From: Synanceia verrucosa
Taxonomy: Eukaryota; Chordata; Actinopteri; Perciformes; Synanceiidae
Direction: 5' to 3'
NCBI GenBank assembly: GCA_029721515.1
Contig: CM056550.1
Coordinates: 29,294,619-29,358,618 of the forward strand
Length of the DNA stretch: 64,000 nt
This document shows, one piece after another, positions 1 to 11,210 of this stretch. The notes beneath the pieces were generated by a model. That model saw nothing but the letters and a program-made list of their open reading frames with translations, made no database searches and was not told the origin of the DNA. Both the position numbers and the translations under genes were made by a program. The first letter of the stretch is position 1; every line of letters begins with the position of its first letter.

Positions 1-1504
1 AATGTCGGCCTAAAATACACAGGTAATGAAAACACTGACATGACTGCACACCAAATGTCCTTGTGTTCGTTGACGCCGTGCAAAGGAGGCTTCCTTCTCT
101 CATCTCATGATAGCCTCTATTGTTGGTTTTGTGTGGGAGAGAGAGAGAGAGAGAGACACTGATTTGCTGCGGCCGGAATAATTCTCTCATTACCAGTTCA
201 GAAGGGGGAAAAGAGGACGAGGAGGGATGGAGTGATGGAGGGATGAAGGCCCAGAGGCACGGCGAGCCACAAAGAGCAAAGCCCGACTGATAATAGAGCA
301 AATCCATCAGTCTCTTACTCTCCATCTCTGTCCCTCTCTCGCCCATCCATCCCACAGGCCTTACTGAGCTTTAGACGGAATTCATTTCAGAAAGCTTGGA
401 GAGGAAAAGTGGCTCTGAAGAAATGCAGAGAGAGAAAATGGGAGTACAAGCAGTTTTAGTGGCGCCATAGGATAGCAATCTGGCAGGAGGGATGGCGACA
501 GAGAGGGAGACTGAACAGAAGAAGAGCATTGAGGGACGCACAATGTGAGAGCTCAGCCTTTCTTGCTCTCTGGGTGAGACGAGCGGTAGCGTAGCGCTGT
601 TGGCGTGCTTATTTCCAACCACAAGGTTGCTGTGACCGACTCCGGCTTCTAAAATCCCATTCCGTCTCCGAGCCTCCCAAAAGCCTCTATAGCTTCGGCT
701 ATGGCTCATTGCTCTCATCATTGGTTCAATTTTGGAAGTGAGCGAGTGCGAGAACGAGAAAAACACTGAGAAAAGAAAGTCTATGCACCCGCTTGAGAGT
801 ACTTTAAAGAGACCCCTGCCTTCCCCTTCTGACACTCGCCGGTCTTTAAGACTGTTGGCCTGGTGTTCAATCAGCACAACAACCTCACCTTAACAACAAT
901 GACTCCAGCAACCTTGGCCATCCATTAGCCTGTCTAAGAACAAAAGCTGTTTCCATAGGGAGCCATTAGACAGATATAGCTCTGGGAAGGGAAGTATCCA
1001 ATACACCAGATGGGCTGTGCTTTCTACCAGCTCCAGGGCTGGACAGCAGTCTCACACAGAATTACTGAGAGGGAGAAATTAGGGTAAATTGGTGCAACAC
1101 ATGGAAAATGTTCAGGTTCGATGCTGGAGTCAATCCAAGAATTTGAGACTGCAGGTGGATGCTGATTATTGCCCAAAGCATGAGAGATAATCAGCACAAT
1201 GTGTGTCCTAAATACTGAAAACTAAACTGTTATCATATCTACGTGTGGGATTTCTTCTGGTTATTGATTGTTGACAGTAAATTTGTACCTTTGTGTTTGA
1301 TATTAGCCCCTGTTTGTGCATTCATGTATTACTATAACAGCATCTGTTGTCATTGAACAAACTCACTGCTCTTCTGAAAGTTGACTTCATGACATACATT
1401 AAATGACTTTCCCCCCATCTGTATAAAAAAATACAGAAATAAAAAATGTATGGGGAAATAAACAAGGAAAGATTGCAAAAGAAAAATCATGCGGAAAAAA
1501 TGCA

Positions 1505-1715
1505 TTAACTCTTAGAGTGCCATTGACATATTTCAACATCATTGAAAATCCAACGCTTGAATGCCACTGACGTAAAAATACGTCGAAGTGGTTTTTCAGC
1601 AGCGAGTTGCTGATCACGGTCTCCCGCAGCCTGTGAGTACTGTTGGGGCTTCTGGGAGATGTAGTCAGAGCATAAAGAGAGGTATACGCCCCAGAGTTCA
1701 GGAAAAAGATATGCA
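1505..1715 (+). mobile_element. piggyBac-like element fragment (copy 1)
   Basis: It begins with TTAA followed by ctcttagagtgcc and shares long stretches with 11211-11365 and 44406-44855, including a core of the form cagcctgtgagta and a later gtagtcagagcataaagag block. The TTAA target plus a TTAACTCTTTGAGTGCC-type end suggests the piggyBac superfamily. No transposase coding sequence is visible in this copy and its right end is not clear. Confidence 0.5.
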
Positions 1716-2441
1716 ATTTCTTTATTAATATATTATTTTTGGTTTAACTCAGAAGACACTTAAAAACATGTTTTGGATACAGATTAGATTAGGTCTGGTG
1801 GTTAGAAGAGTCTTTGATGATTAGGACTGGTAAAAATAAAAATGGCTGCTGTTAAATGACCAAAGATCAGAGGATATTTACCTTTCAGAGAAATCAGATG
1901 CTTAGTGCTATCACTCAGATGAAACAGGAAAACATCAGTCTGTGATTAACCCTCCAAAACTGTGCTGTGATGACAACACCACTACAATGCCCCCATCTGT
2001 CCTGCTGCATAAATAAACTCCCAAATTGCAGGGAACACTTTTCCAGCACTGTGCTGCAATTTTGAAGTGATGTGAGCATTTCTCCAGCGCCGCTGCCGCA
2101 ACATTTTACAACACTGAGCCCTCTGTGCAAATGGGTCTGAAGACGAAAGCGAGGTAGAGAGGGATTAAAACAATGCATCTCATTTGTCACTGACATGCTC
2201 TTGTCCTGTCCGAAGGACGGAGATAATTTAATGCAAAAAAGGTGTCAGACAGCTCTCAGCTCGAGCCTCGAGTTGTGAATTTATATCTATTATGTATAAG
2301 GTGAGGCGGGCTGAGCTCGGGAGCCAGTCCTGACTATCAGCTAGAGCTGAGGATGTGACACCTGTCTCTTAGCATCCCATAAGGTTCCCCTGACTAACGT
2401 TACAGCTGTACCTCCTGGCAACAGGGCAGATAACAGCATAC

Positions 2442-2460
2442 TGTGTGTGTGTGTGTGTGT
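2442..2460. repeat. (GT)n microsatellite
   Basis: A short pure GT run followed by GT-rich sequence to about 2670. Intronic. Confidence 0.85.
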
Positions 2461-4536
2461 TATTCTGTACAGTGTCTACTGTACAAGCGCTTGCTTGTGA
2501 TTCTGTGTGCACGCGTATGCATCGATGTGTGCATGTTCCACCCAGAGGACGTTAAATTTGTGTTTGCACACCACATCCATGTGAGTCAGTGCTGCAAAAT
2601 GTGTGTGAGTGTTTCTGTCTCACAAAGACGAACCATGGGACCGAAAGTCTGTGTGTTTCTGTCTGTGGAGGGGGACGGGGTCTGCGGTGAGGGAGCAGAG
2701 GTGTAACACCTCATTAATGTGACAGACACAGTAAAACAGCCACCGAGGGAATGAGCCGCCGTTGCCTACTTTGCTCGATAACTTGACAGATACAAGAACA
2801 AGCAGCCATTCGGTTTGTTAAGCCGCTCTTGAGTTCAGTTTTCCAACACACCTTATTTAGATAAGTACGTGGCACAAGTGGAGCCGAGCTATTATCATTG
2901 GCATAAACACAACACGTTCTGATAAGACTCGATTACAAAGTTAGAAGCGGGCACAGACTGAAGCAGGAAATGCAGGCACTATTTTGGGATCGATTAGAAA
3001 AGTTTTGTCAGGCAGTGCTCATTGACGAGGCTTTGAATTGGAGAGCTGACAACACAAAAATGGGACTGCCACTTTAAACTTCTGCTGTGATGGAAAAGAA
3101 TCAGTGGAAACGTGTTTTTTTTTCTTTAAATTCTTTTTTTTTCCTGGGCACTTGAAAATGGCATAAAGTTCTCGACAACCTCTTTCTAAGCCTGTTCTGT
3201 TCACTTTGAAGACATTTTTTGAAGTCAGTCTTTGGAGAACAAGATTATAAGTTGACAACAAATCATTCTATTTTATGAGACAAAATGACTTCACAAAACC
3301 ACACATGTCAAACTGATGGTGGCACGAGAGGAAAGTCAAGGGACCACCAAGATCATTGTCATGACAAACAATCTTCCACTTGTTACGGCCATATAGTTAA
3401 CTGAATATTAATTTGCTTCCAACAATTAAAGCTATAATTTGTAATTCTGTTCAGAAGTCCTTCCACCCTGAGAGCAGACAATACATTATCTTTTCAGAAA
3501 AAGGAATGAAAAGAATCAGACCTCTGCGGCAGCTGCAGGACTGTAAAAACTCTGACCAATCCCTGCCATTCAGTCCAAATGGAAAGCACCACTCAGATGC
3601 CATCATGTCTCGTCCTGCTCACATCGCCCTCTGTCCCTCCCTCCTCCCCACCGGAAATATCCAGCACACTTCTCTGCGGAGATACAGAGTTAGCAGGAGA
3701 ATATGTTGTGTAGAGAACAATGGCAGAGAAAATACAGGCTAAAAATACCACTTGCAGTGCTACTTCTGATGGCTCACCCTGCTAAACAGGCAAAGAGAAG
3801 AAAGAGGGAGGCAGAAAAGACTCAAGATAAAACTCTGGATAAAGCTAAGAGGACAAACCAGAGACAACACGAAGCGCTCCTAAACTAGGAGCCTGTGACA
3901 AATTTAAAAAAAAAAACTGAATTCAGAATTCATTGTGTTTTTGTTTTGGCCTACTAGATGTTGCGATATTTCCCTGGATAAATGAAAACTTTCCCCAACT
4001 GGTGTCACTACAGGTAAGGTTAGGAGATAGCCAAAGTCCCTATTAATTATCCTCTGGATGCAGTCAATCCGGTAGTTGTCGAGATAAATCAAGGCGACGT
4101 GGCCATCTCTTTGTGCCACGCTGCTAACATATAAACAGGTCTGTGCCTGTTGCTGTCCAACAAAGTGATCTATTTGACCACTGAGCTGAGCTGAGTGAGG
4201 ACAAAATGGCCCAGAGAGCGATGCAAACTTCAGGAAAACTTACACTTATATGCTGAAGAAAGTAAAAAAAAAAAAAAGCTATTTTATAGCATGTGTCATA
4301 AAGGTTATATACAGTATGTCAAACAGGTAAAAAAAAAAACAAAAAAAGCAAAATATGAAGTTTTAAAAGGTCAAAAAAGTCATCATAAATATTTATTTTA
4401 GTGTGTTGAATGATTTCATAGACATTTGGCTTAATGAACCTGCAAATCCATCCCTCTATTGTTTAATTTCACTCAAACAAACTGATCACAAAAACTCTCT
4501 AGAGTACTCTGTGTTTTCAGCTTCTATGTCCTTCAT

Positions 4537-5679
4537 GCCTTGCTCACACTGCACGATTTTAGGCCAATCAGCACATCAGCAATGTTTTTTTGACACCCCT
4601 CTCTCGGCAAGCCTTTGTCATTACATGTGAACACCTTAAAGACATCAGTCAGAGGATCGCTGATGTCCTGACTCTGTGTCGCTGATGAAAACTGAACATC
4701 TAGCCTGCTAAACATCCAGTCGAGTCACACTGATGTAAAAAGAGCTGCAGCCAATGAGAGCAGACATGGTTGAAAGGAGCAGCGGAAGCAGCAACAACAT
4801 CAAAAACAACAACAACAGCTTTTCTCTTTTTGTTCTTTCACTATATGGTAAAACACAAACATCCTGGAGGACTGCATTCTGCTCTGTGTTCATGTTTACA
4901 ATGAAAAGCTCACTGTCTGAGCCTCAGCCTCCTCTTGCTATTTCCTGGTTAACTAGAAAAGCCCTCATAGAGCGCAGACCTCCATCACAGCGGAGGCAAC
5001 TTTTTATTTAGTAACCCCCACCACCAAGGAGGTTATGTTTTCACCGGGGCTTGTTTGTTGGTTTGCAAAGTAACTCATAAGATATGGACGGTTTTTGACG
5101 GTTTTTTAAGTTAGGTCACTTCCGACCAACCCTGAAAATTTCGTCAAAATCTGTCCACAACTTTTTGAGTTATTTTGTAAAACAATAAACCAACATACAA
5201 ATAAACAAACCCCGGTGAAACATAACCTCGTTGGCGGAGGTAATAAATGAGCCGCTCGTCATTTTCTAAATGATCGTGTGTTTACAGTGATCACTGAAAC
5301 GGCTGAAATCCATCTTCAAAGATAGCAGAATAGGCTTTGTTCTAGTGTTTGGAAGGCAATATGTTCATATATTCATAATATTAGTGTCACTCATATTTAC
5401 AGTAAAATACAGAAAAAAATGTTGTGGACATTTTCTTTATCCTACCAGTTTAAAAAATGATGTTCTCCAGTAAACTCTGTGGAAAAAGAAAAGCTCCTGT
5501 CAGCCTCAGAGTCGTTTCAGTGTTGACCACGCCTGCTGAATACAGAGTCTTGTCGTATGAACACTCCCGTCGCTGACCAGTCTTGTAGTGTGAACACCTC
5601 AAGACTCTGACGGGAGAGGAGAGAGTCCCGTAGCGTGAACAGCATGGAGAGTCTATGTGTCGTGTAGTGTGAATGAGGC
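4537..5679. mobile_element. DNA transposon remnant with about 20-bp imperfect terminal inverted repeats, interrupted by a second element
   Basis: The left end (4537-4556) and the reverse complement of the right end (5660-5679) match at about 16 of 20 positions, with the shared core gcct…tcacact.cacga. The right subterminal part carries four variants of a gtcttgt.gtgtgaac motif at 5547, 5580, 5625 and 5651. A separate foldback element (4951-5246) sits inside. No transposase is recognisable, so this is a non-autonomous copy. The superfamily is undetermined because the target-site duplication is not clear. Confidence 0.5.
4951..5246. mobile_element. Foldback MITE, copy 1 (internally deleted)
   Basis: It starts with aactagaaaag…agagcgcagacctc and ends with ggcggaggtaataa. 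The inner part forms long inverted arms: about 5025-5088 (aaggaggttatgttttcacc…) pairs with about 5151-5234. Two fuller copies lie at 52356-52726 and 61118-61527. This copy lacks a central block of roughly 100 bp that the others share (the part with ttggccggaagtgrcctaa and ggatccaatcaccacc). No coding capacity. Confidence 0.8.
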
Positions 5680-5826
5680 TTTAGGTGATGTTTCCCACAG
5701 AAAGAACCAACAGCATGTACAGCCTTATGGTGTGTGAAGCAATATGTCCTCATGCGATGACTGTACTTGCTAGTTCTGCTTGGTAAACAGAGGACACAGA
5801 TAGTGTATAAAAGGGTCTGAGTGTAC

Positions 5827-5908
5827 CTGGTAGACATGGTAGGCGTTGGCAGCTCTGCCCTGCAGGAACACGGAGGGGATCCACACGTTGATGAGAGCGC
5901 GATGAGCC
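5827..5908 (-). CDS. snx29: snx29 internal exon: start of the PX domain (partial gene)
   Basis: This is an 82-nt coding exon of sorting nexin 29, a protein with RUN, coiled-coil and PX regions; PX domains of sorting nexins bind phosphoinositides on endosomal membranes. After one base that completes a split codon, 27 codons read A-H-R-A-L-I-N-V-W-I-P-S-V-F-L-Q-G-R-A-A and then N-A-Y-H-V-Y-Q. This is the first beta-strand region of the SNX29 PX domain as I remember it from vertebrate orthologues. The acceptor is cag|ggctc at 5909 and the donor is cag|gtacac at 5826. It joins in phase 2 to the exon at 6320-6375 and ends in a complete codon. The basic phosphoinositide-binding motif (R-R-Y-x-E-F in the family) would lie in the next exon, which I did not find before position 1, so the gene runs off the left edge. 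The identification rests on recall, not on a search. Confidence 0.93.
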
Positions 5909-6319
5909 CTGAGTGACACAAACAACAAGCCATCCTCACTGCCGTCATTACTACCATCGTCAGCATTATCATTATCACATTAACATTATAACATTAACAG
6001 TGTGTCAGCGGTATGCTTGGACAGCGACGGCAAATTACAGCTCACTCTAGTAAAACTCCTCCAAGTCTAATTTAGTCATAATTTGAGTGTGGATCAAATG
6101 AACAAAGCTATTAAATCAAACATCGTAAATGTTTTGTTCACAAGCAAACCTGAGAATGAATACAACTACGCAGGATGCAAAATAGGAGAAACTCCAGAGG
6201 AAAGACTGAATTAATAGAAAAATAGAAGAGAGGAGAGGTTGGAGGAGGAGGGAGGGAATGACAGAGTGAGGGGAACAGAATATGCGGATGGAGAAAAAAT
6301 AAAAAATAAATATCCTTAC
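5909..6319 (-). other. snx29 intron, 411 bp
   Basis: This short intron separates the PX-start exon from the linker exon. The donor reads gtaagg on the minus strand and the acceptor ends in ctcag. It holds a purine-rich stretch at about 6180-6310 (a polypyrimidine run on the transcribed strand) and no recognisable mobile element. Confidence 0.85.
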
Positions 6320-6375
6320 GTCTCAAAATCTGACAGGCTGGGGTCATCTGACGTCTGGCTTAAATCACCTGGAAC
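6320..6375 (-). CDS. snx29: snx29 internal exon: linker between coiled coil and PX domain
   Basis: This 56-nt exon encodes V-P-G-D-L-S-Q-T-S-D-D-P-S-L-S-D-F-E plus two bases of the next codon. The acidic, serine-rich peptide matches the SNX29 linker just before the PX domain; the mammalian version is nearly identical from memory (…GDLSQTSEDQSLSDFE). The acceptor is cag|gttcc at 6376 and the donor is gagac|gtaagg at 6319. It begins in phase 0 after the 7827-7943 exon and leaves in phase 2, which the 5827-5908 exon completes to a threonine codon. The exon is too short to be found as an open reading frame; it was recognised from the peptide and the splice sites. Its length is not a multiple of 3, so skipping it alone would shift the frame. 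Confidence 0.92.
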
Positions 6376-7167
6376 CTGAAAATTTAAAGAAGGCGAAGAT
6401 TGACAACTGGTAAACGAATACCAACATAGCATAAATATAGCATAAACACAAATATATATTCAGTGTCCAACATGCAAGTGACACCCGGCTAAATGATACA
6501 TCAGTAAGCTACAAGCAACAAGAGGTTCACTGCACTGCTAGGCAGGCTACCTGTCTCTCTGACAAAGTCAGGAACACCTGAACACAATGAAAGCAAAGTG
6601 TTAATTAAGAGGTAGCAGTGTTCATGTGACAGGGCTGCAGAAACCACAGGAACATAATACACTGCTTACTCATCTGTGTCACACATCTGGAACACCTCTC
6701 CATGCACTCATGCGGTAGGAGTGCAGTTACCTAATCTGACACCATTTATGCAAGTGTGTGTGTGTGTTATGTCTTTGTCTGTGTGAGCTCATCAAGCCTG
6801 TGATTTGTTTCACTCTTTGCAGGCTTCCAGGTCCCTTGAGGAACCACATGACCATGTCCAGATGTTGGCCTTCTGGATGAGTGTGTGTCCATGTGTTTGA
6901 CTTCTCTCCATCGCTCTCGTCCAAAGCTGTACTCTCAGCTTCTCAGCTCTCCCAGAGAGACTAAAACCTGGGCAGCAAGGCCTTCTTTCAGTGGGGACTC
7001 CAGCCTCAAGGCTTGTGTGTCACTGACACACACACACCCACACAGACACTGAAAGCAATAGGAGTGAGAGGCAATGAGGTGGAGAGGCAGAGAAAAATTG
7101 ACTTGGGTTTGGTCATCTGCAGTGGCTATTGGGAGCTGGAAGCATGCAGCAATCAGCAGTCAGAGAT

Positions 7168-7170
<3 letters not shown>

Positions 7171-7216
<46 letters not shown>
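7171..7216. repeat. (CA)23 microsatellite
   Basis: An uninterrupted CA dinucleotide tract of 46 bp, intronic, read as (UG)n in the snx29 pre-mRNA. It is probably polymorphic. Confidence 0.95.
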
Positions 7217-7220
<4 letters not shown>

Positions 7221-7782
7221 GTGAGTGGTCCAGCAGTGCAGGGCTGAAGGTGGGGGATAAGAGATCCTGTGTTCAGCCTGGGGCTCCCATCACTGCCGCT
7301 GTATCAGCACACACTGTGACGGTGAGTGTGTGTGTTTGTTTGTGTGTCCACACCGCTTCAAGCTTTCCTGAGCACCAGATGTTGGCTTTCAGTGTGTGTT
7401 TGCTGTTATTGTGGAGGACCACTTTGAAAGAAAGTTGTATAGTTAGCATTAGCAGTGACAGAAAAATCAAGAGAAAAGTAGAAGGATGTGAGCGCACGCC
7501 GTTTGATTGACAGATCATCTCTGGAGTGCAAAAGCATCAGAGTGTAAAAATGAAACCAGAGGAATCTCACAGGGGACAACATTGAGGAAAATGCAGTTAA
7601 CCGTTATTGGCTGCCGTTGACCGCAATGTCAAAATGAGCACAGGTCCAAACAAACATGGGGAAGTGGAGATGAAAATCAAACAAAATTACTGGGAGGAGA
7701 GTTGAGAAAATGGCAGGGTGACAGAGGCTGGAGGGGAAAAAAACTGAAAACCTGCAGAGAAATCAGATGACAGGCGACAGCA

Positions 7783-7814
7783 GTGTGTGTGTGTGTGTGT
7801 GTGTGTGCGCGTGT
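7783..7814. repeat. (GT)n microsatellite just downstream of an snx29 donor site
   Basis: Twelve GT units (7783-7807) followed by an interrupted gcgcgtgt end. In snx29 transcript orientation this is a (CA)12 tract starting about 12-19 nt after the 5' splice site of the 7827-7943 exon. CA repeats are known binding sites for hnRNP L. Confidence 0.95.
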
Positions 7815-7826
7815 CCAGTCACTCAC

Positions 7827-7943
7827 CGGGCCTCTCAGGTCGATGAGTTCCTGTCTCATCTGGACAATGAGATGGTCTTTGGCCATCAGGGAACGGTACA
7901 GGCGCTCATTAAACTCTATCAACTCACCATGCATCTCGGCCAC
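7827..7943 (-). CDS. snx29: snx29 internal exon: coiled-coil segment, 117 nt, phase 0/0
   Basis: This exon encodes exactly 39 codons. It starts V-A-E-M-H-G-E-L-I-E-F-N-E-R-L and ends V-Q-M-R-Q-E-L-I-D-L-R-G-P. The leucine/isoleucine/methionine spacing is that of the SNX29 coiled coil before the PX domain, and the peptide closely matches vertebrate SNX29 from memory. The acceptor is gcag|gtggcc at 7944 and the donor is ccg|gtgagt at 7826. Both ends fall between codons, so leaving the exon out would keep the frame. In the pre-mRNA the stretch before the acceptor is a (UG)n tract with few run-on pyrimidines, and the stretch after the donor is a (CA)n tract. Both are unusual contexts for a constitutive exon. 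Confidence 0.95.
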
Positions 7944-7950
7944 CTGCAGA

Positions 7951-7974
7951 CACACACACACACACACACACACA
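7951..7974. repeat. (CA)12 microsatellite forming the polypyrimidine-tract position of an snx29 acceptor
   Basis: 24 bp of pure CA, separated by seven bases (ctgcaga on the plus strand) from the exon end at 7943. In the transcript it reads (UG)12 followed by ucugcag and then the exon. UG repeats are known targets of TDP-43 and CELF proteins. Confidence 0.95.
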
Positions 7975-9209
7975 GGACACAGGGACAAAAAACACAAAAA
8001 GGCCTCTTAAATCATGCTGTAGAACATCATCATATAAAACACAATTATGTTTAAAAAAAAAAAACAACAATTGGAAATCATGTAAACACATTATGTATAG
8101 CCTGAGAGCAATAAAAACAAATCCATTTTCCGATCAACACACAAAAGGCAGAAGTACTCCAGGTGATGAATGAAATGACGTAATGAATGCTGACTGCAGG
8201 CTGGATTCTGGGAAACAGTCAAACCCCTGACAGGGACGGAGAGAGACGGGAGAGAGAAGGGCAAGAGACATAGAGAGAAGCTGACAGAGAGAGAGCGAGG
8301 GGGGTGAAACCAGTTCATATCCCAAACAGCCAGACTCCTGCCAGCCTGCTAATCAGTTGTCATCAGCTCTAACGAACCTTGACGTGCTGTTATTCACATC
8401 TGTGTGCATGTGTGCACTCATGGAAATATGGTCGAGCTCTTGTGTGTGAGTATAAAGGTGTGTGTTCCTCCCAGCAGTCTGCCTAACCAGGCTGGACAGT
8501 GTGGACGGGTCTCTGTCGGTAGACTGACAGCTGTGACACACACTGAGCTGTATGGAGGACACCTGCTGTCACAGCCGTTTCGTCTCCGACTGACAGGTGA
8601 GCCGAGCCTCCACACCACCGTTGCTCCAACACCAACCTTCATGCATTAACTTCTTCTCCTTCCCATTTAAGAGCCCACACATTGCCATAAAGGAGAAAGA
8701 GGAGGAGGAGGCTCCTTATGTAATAACAACAATAGACTTCCTTTGTCAAACGCTTAAAAGACTGAATGCTTCACTAAACAGCTTGGGTCAAAGAACCGCA
8801 GATTTTTGTCTCCATACCAGTTTACATCCAAAATTTCATATTATGACAATACTGCCAGGCTACACTGAAAGCAGCAGGGATTTAACATTAGTATGTGCAT
8901 CAGAAACAATGGTGGTTAAAGGACAGGTCGTCACTTTTAGTCGGGAGTCTTAATGTCAGTTCCACATATAGATTTGATTCCCTCTGGACCAGAGATAGTG
9001 AGATTCACTGATTCATATCAGTGGTCCCATACAACCGTTTGTGATGCGACTGCATCGGTGAATTCAGGGCGCATCGGACGTAATTTACCGGTGAATTTGC
9101 GATGCATCTCTTCTAGCCTGTCTGCATCAGTAAATTCTATGGTTAAATCCATTATATCCTGTTCTATTCACTGCCCTGTGGTGTTTCTGACACTTGACAA
9201 GACGCACAC

Positions 9210-9296
9210 AATCTGAAACTATGTCGTGAGGCCATCAAGTACACCAGTAGCACTACAAACCTTTCAACGCACATGAAAAGACAGCACAGCATGGAT
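9210..9296 (+). pseudogene. hAT transposase fragment: degraded BED-type zinc finger
   Basis: One frame reads N-L-K-L-C-R-E-A-I-K-Y-T-S-S-T-T-N-L-S-T and then H-M-K-R-Q-H-S-M-D. The spacing matches the end of a BED zinc finger (C-x2-C … N-L-x2-H-x4-H) found at the N terminus of hAT transposases. The first cysteine of the C-x2-C pair is replaced by leucine (ctg), so zinc binding should be lost. The rest of the transposase is absent; flanking AT-rich sequence with repeated gaatcatatca-type words (about 8985-9540) is probably the remainder of the element. Confidence 0.6.
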
Positions 9297-11210
9297 ACAT
9301 TAACACTGTTTTTAACAATTTTTAATGGTTTGCTCTATAAAAAACAACCGAACGTTAAATCCATCCCTCAAATTGATTCAGAGAGAAAAGCAGAATTGTG
9401 CTACTGAGGTCACCTGATGTGGGCTAACTGAATCATATCATATCAAACTGAATCTCTATGTAATTAAGTCCTGTCGTAATCAAAAATTTTTTGAATTGTA
9501 TCACATTGTATCTACAGGGGGTTCAGTGTATCAGTGACAGATCCCTCCCTTCCCTGGACAGAGGCAGGTTTATTTAATTGACAGAAAGTGGTATCAATCT
9601 TCCAAAAACTCCTGTCAAGAAAGTAAATAAGCAGATTTCCAAAAACCTACAGAGGCCCAGCAGTGTTTCAGATTTAGGGGGATCTATTTCTAACAGAAAT
9701 GGATATATGGATATATTCATACTGATATTCATACCTGTTTTTTCATTAGTGTATAACCATCTGAAACGAAGGGTTGTTGGCTTAGAAGCCCTTCACATCT
9801 ACATGGGGAGCAGGTCCTCTTATTTCTACAGACAAACCAAACAGCGGCTCCAGAGAGGGCCTTTCACGTTTGAACCGACGTGCTTGGAAAGGGAGGGGCG
9901 AGCATAACACTACACACCACTAGGTGCCACTAAATCCTTCACACCACTGCTTTAAAACAGCTCTCATTTCTTCCTAATGTGATTCTAGTCTCTCTCTGAG
10001 TCTCACCAGACAGTTATTGCTGTGAAACACTGTTTTAAATGAATGTGTTATTGCCATCTGAAAGTGAAAACACACACAAAGCTATCCAGTACGCCCTCTA
10101 GGGGTGATGCTGGGGAATTTCAGGTGAAACCATTTACTCAGCGTTTCAAAGTTTTATGAAAATTCACTAAATTCAGTCTTTGGCAGTGGTGTTGAAGTAA
10201 GAAGTTTCAATCCTTCAGTTGCCATGGCAACTCTATTTCTAAAATGCAGTAAGCAGGGCTACAGTACATGTGTTGTCCTCACCTCCAGAGCAGACTGCTT
10301 CTGGACCAAGTACAACAAATCAAAGTTCCATTGGGCTAAAGAGTACATTTCAAAAAACAAAAAAGATATATGTGTGATTAACAAATAATAATGTAATATA
10401 GTATAATACTGACAACAAATGACAAAAAAAGTGTCTAAATGATGACACGGAGCTATCTACTGTGGCACCTGAGGTAAAGTATTCAGTACATCGGGGCCCC
10501 GACGGCGAAAGACTAATCCGATTTAGGCCTCATCCTCAAAAGCATTCATCACCACTCAGCGAGGCCGTAGGAGCATGTTTGCCTTAAAATAAGCATGAAA
10601 GTGCTAAAATGCTGCTCGTATGGTCTCTTCACTCAACGCTGCTCCAATTACTTGAAATGTTAACGTCTATTTAATTGAACACAAGAGGTTTTAGATGGCA
10701 TTCACTGCATACATTAATCTGTTAGATTTGTATTAACAGAAACCCCAAAAAAACATGAGAGTACTGAGAGAGAATACTGAATAAATATGAAGACTTCACA
10801 AGCACAAACAACAACCAACATTTTGCATATAACAACACCAGTAAGTGTAATAAAAGCTCTCTCGTCATTCCGCTCATGAACACAACAGCTGCTAGAGCAA
10901 AAGAAAGTTTTTGCTATGATTTACATGTCCGTCTGTCTGACTATGTTTCTCCATTTAACTGCAGCTCAGACGTGACTGAATGAATAATGATGTGTGTGTC
11001 CTCAGGCAGCCTGTTAAAGCTCTCCACTGTCAAACACATCCTGAGCTCTATGAGTAGTACTGAGTAACTGAGTAGCAACAAGTCTGGTAGTTTATTCTGT
11101 AGCTTCCTGGTGCGGTTGCTTAAGTGAAACATTCAAAGTTTGTCAAATATCAAATATTAATGATTACATGCTGTTATGTTCAAAATATAAACCTTTTATT
11201 TTCCTCATAC

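Larger units (their letters stand above)
1..5826 (-). other. snx29 intron, left end beyond the window
   Basis: Sequence downstream of the PX-start exon in transcript orientation. I looked on the minus strand for the next PX exon (R-R-Y-x-E-F region) and did not find it. Contents: short GA run at 139-154, (GT)10 at 2442-2460, piggyBac-like fragment at 1505-1715, A/T-rich stretches at 3115-3140 and 4264-4345, and the nested DNA transposons at 4537-5679. Nothing else could be supported. Confidence 0.75.
6376..7826 (-). other. snx29 intron, 1451 bp, with dinucleotide repeats
   Basis: This intron contains a (CA)n run at 7171-7216 and smaller CA/GT-rich patches at about 6750-6770, 7023-7046 and 7321-7350. 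A (GT)12 run at 7783-7807 lies near its 5' end in transcript orientation. The donor is ccg|gtgagt. No gene or named mobile element is visible. Confidence 0.8.

Noticed and set aside
371..877. 168-codon open frame on the minus strand, the longest in the window
   Set aside because: No recognisable domain, low-complexity Ser/Phe-rich composition from purine-rich plus-strand DNA, and no splice or promoter context. Best read as chance.
5517..5978. 153-codon minus-strand open frame overlapping an snx29 exon
   Set aside because: It reads a different frame from the exon at 5827-5908 and continues into a transposon end; the true exon was set by splice sites and the PX peptide.
7013..8054. Several open frames made of T-H or C-V repeats
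   Set aside because: They are translations of CA/GT microsatellites. Only the minus-strand frame at 7827-7943 has real coding content.
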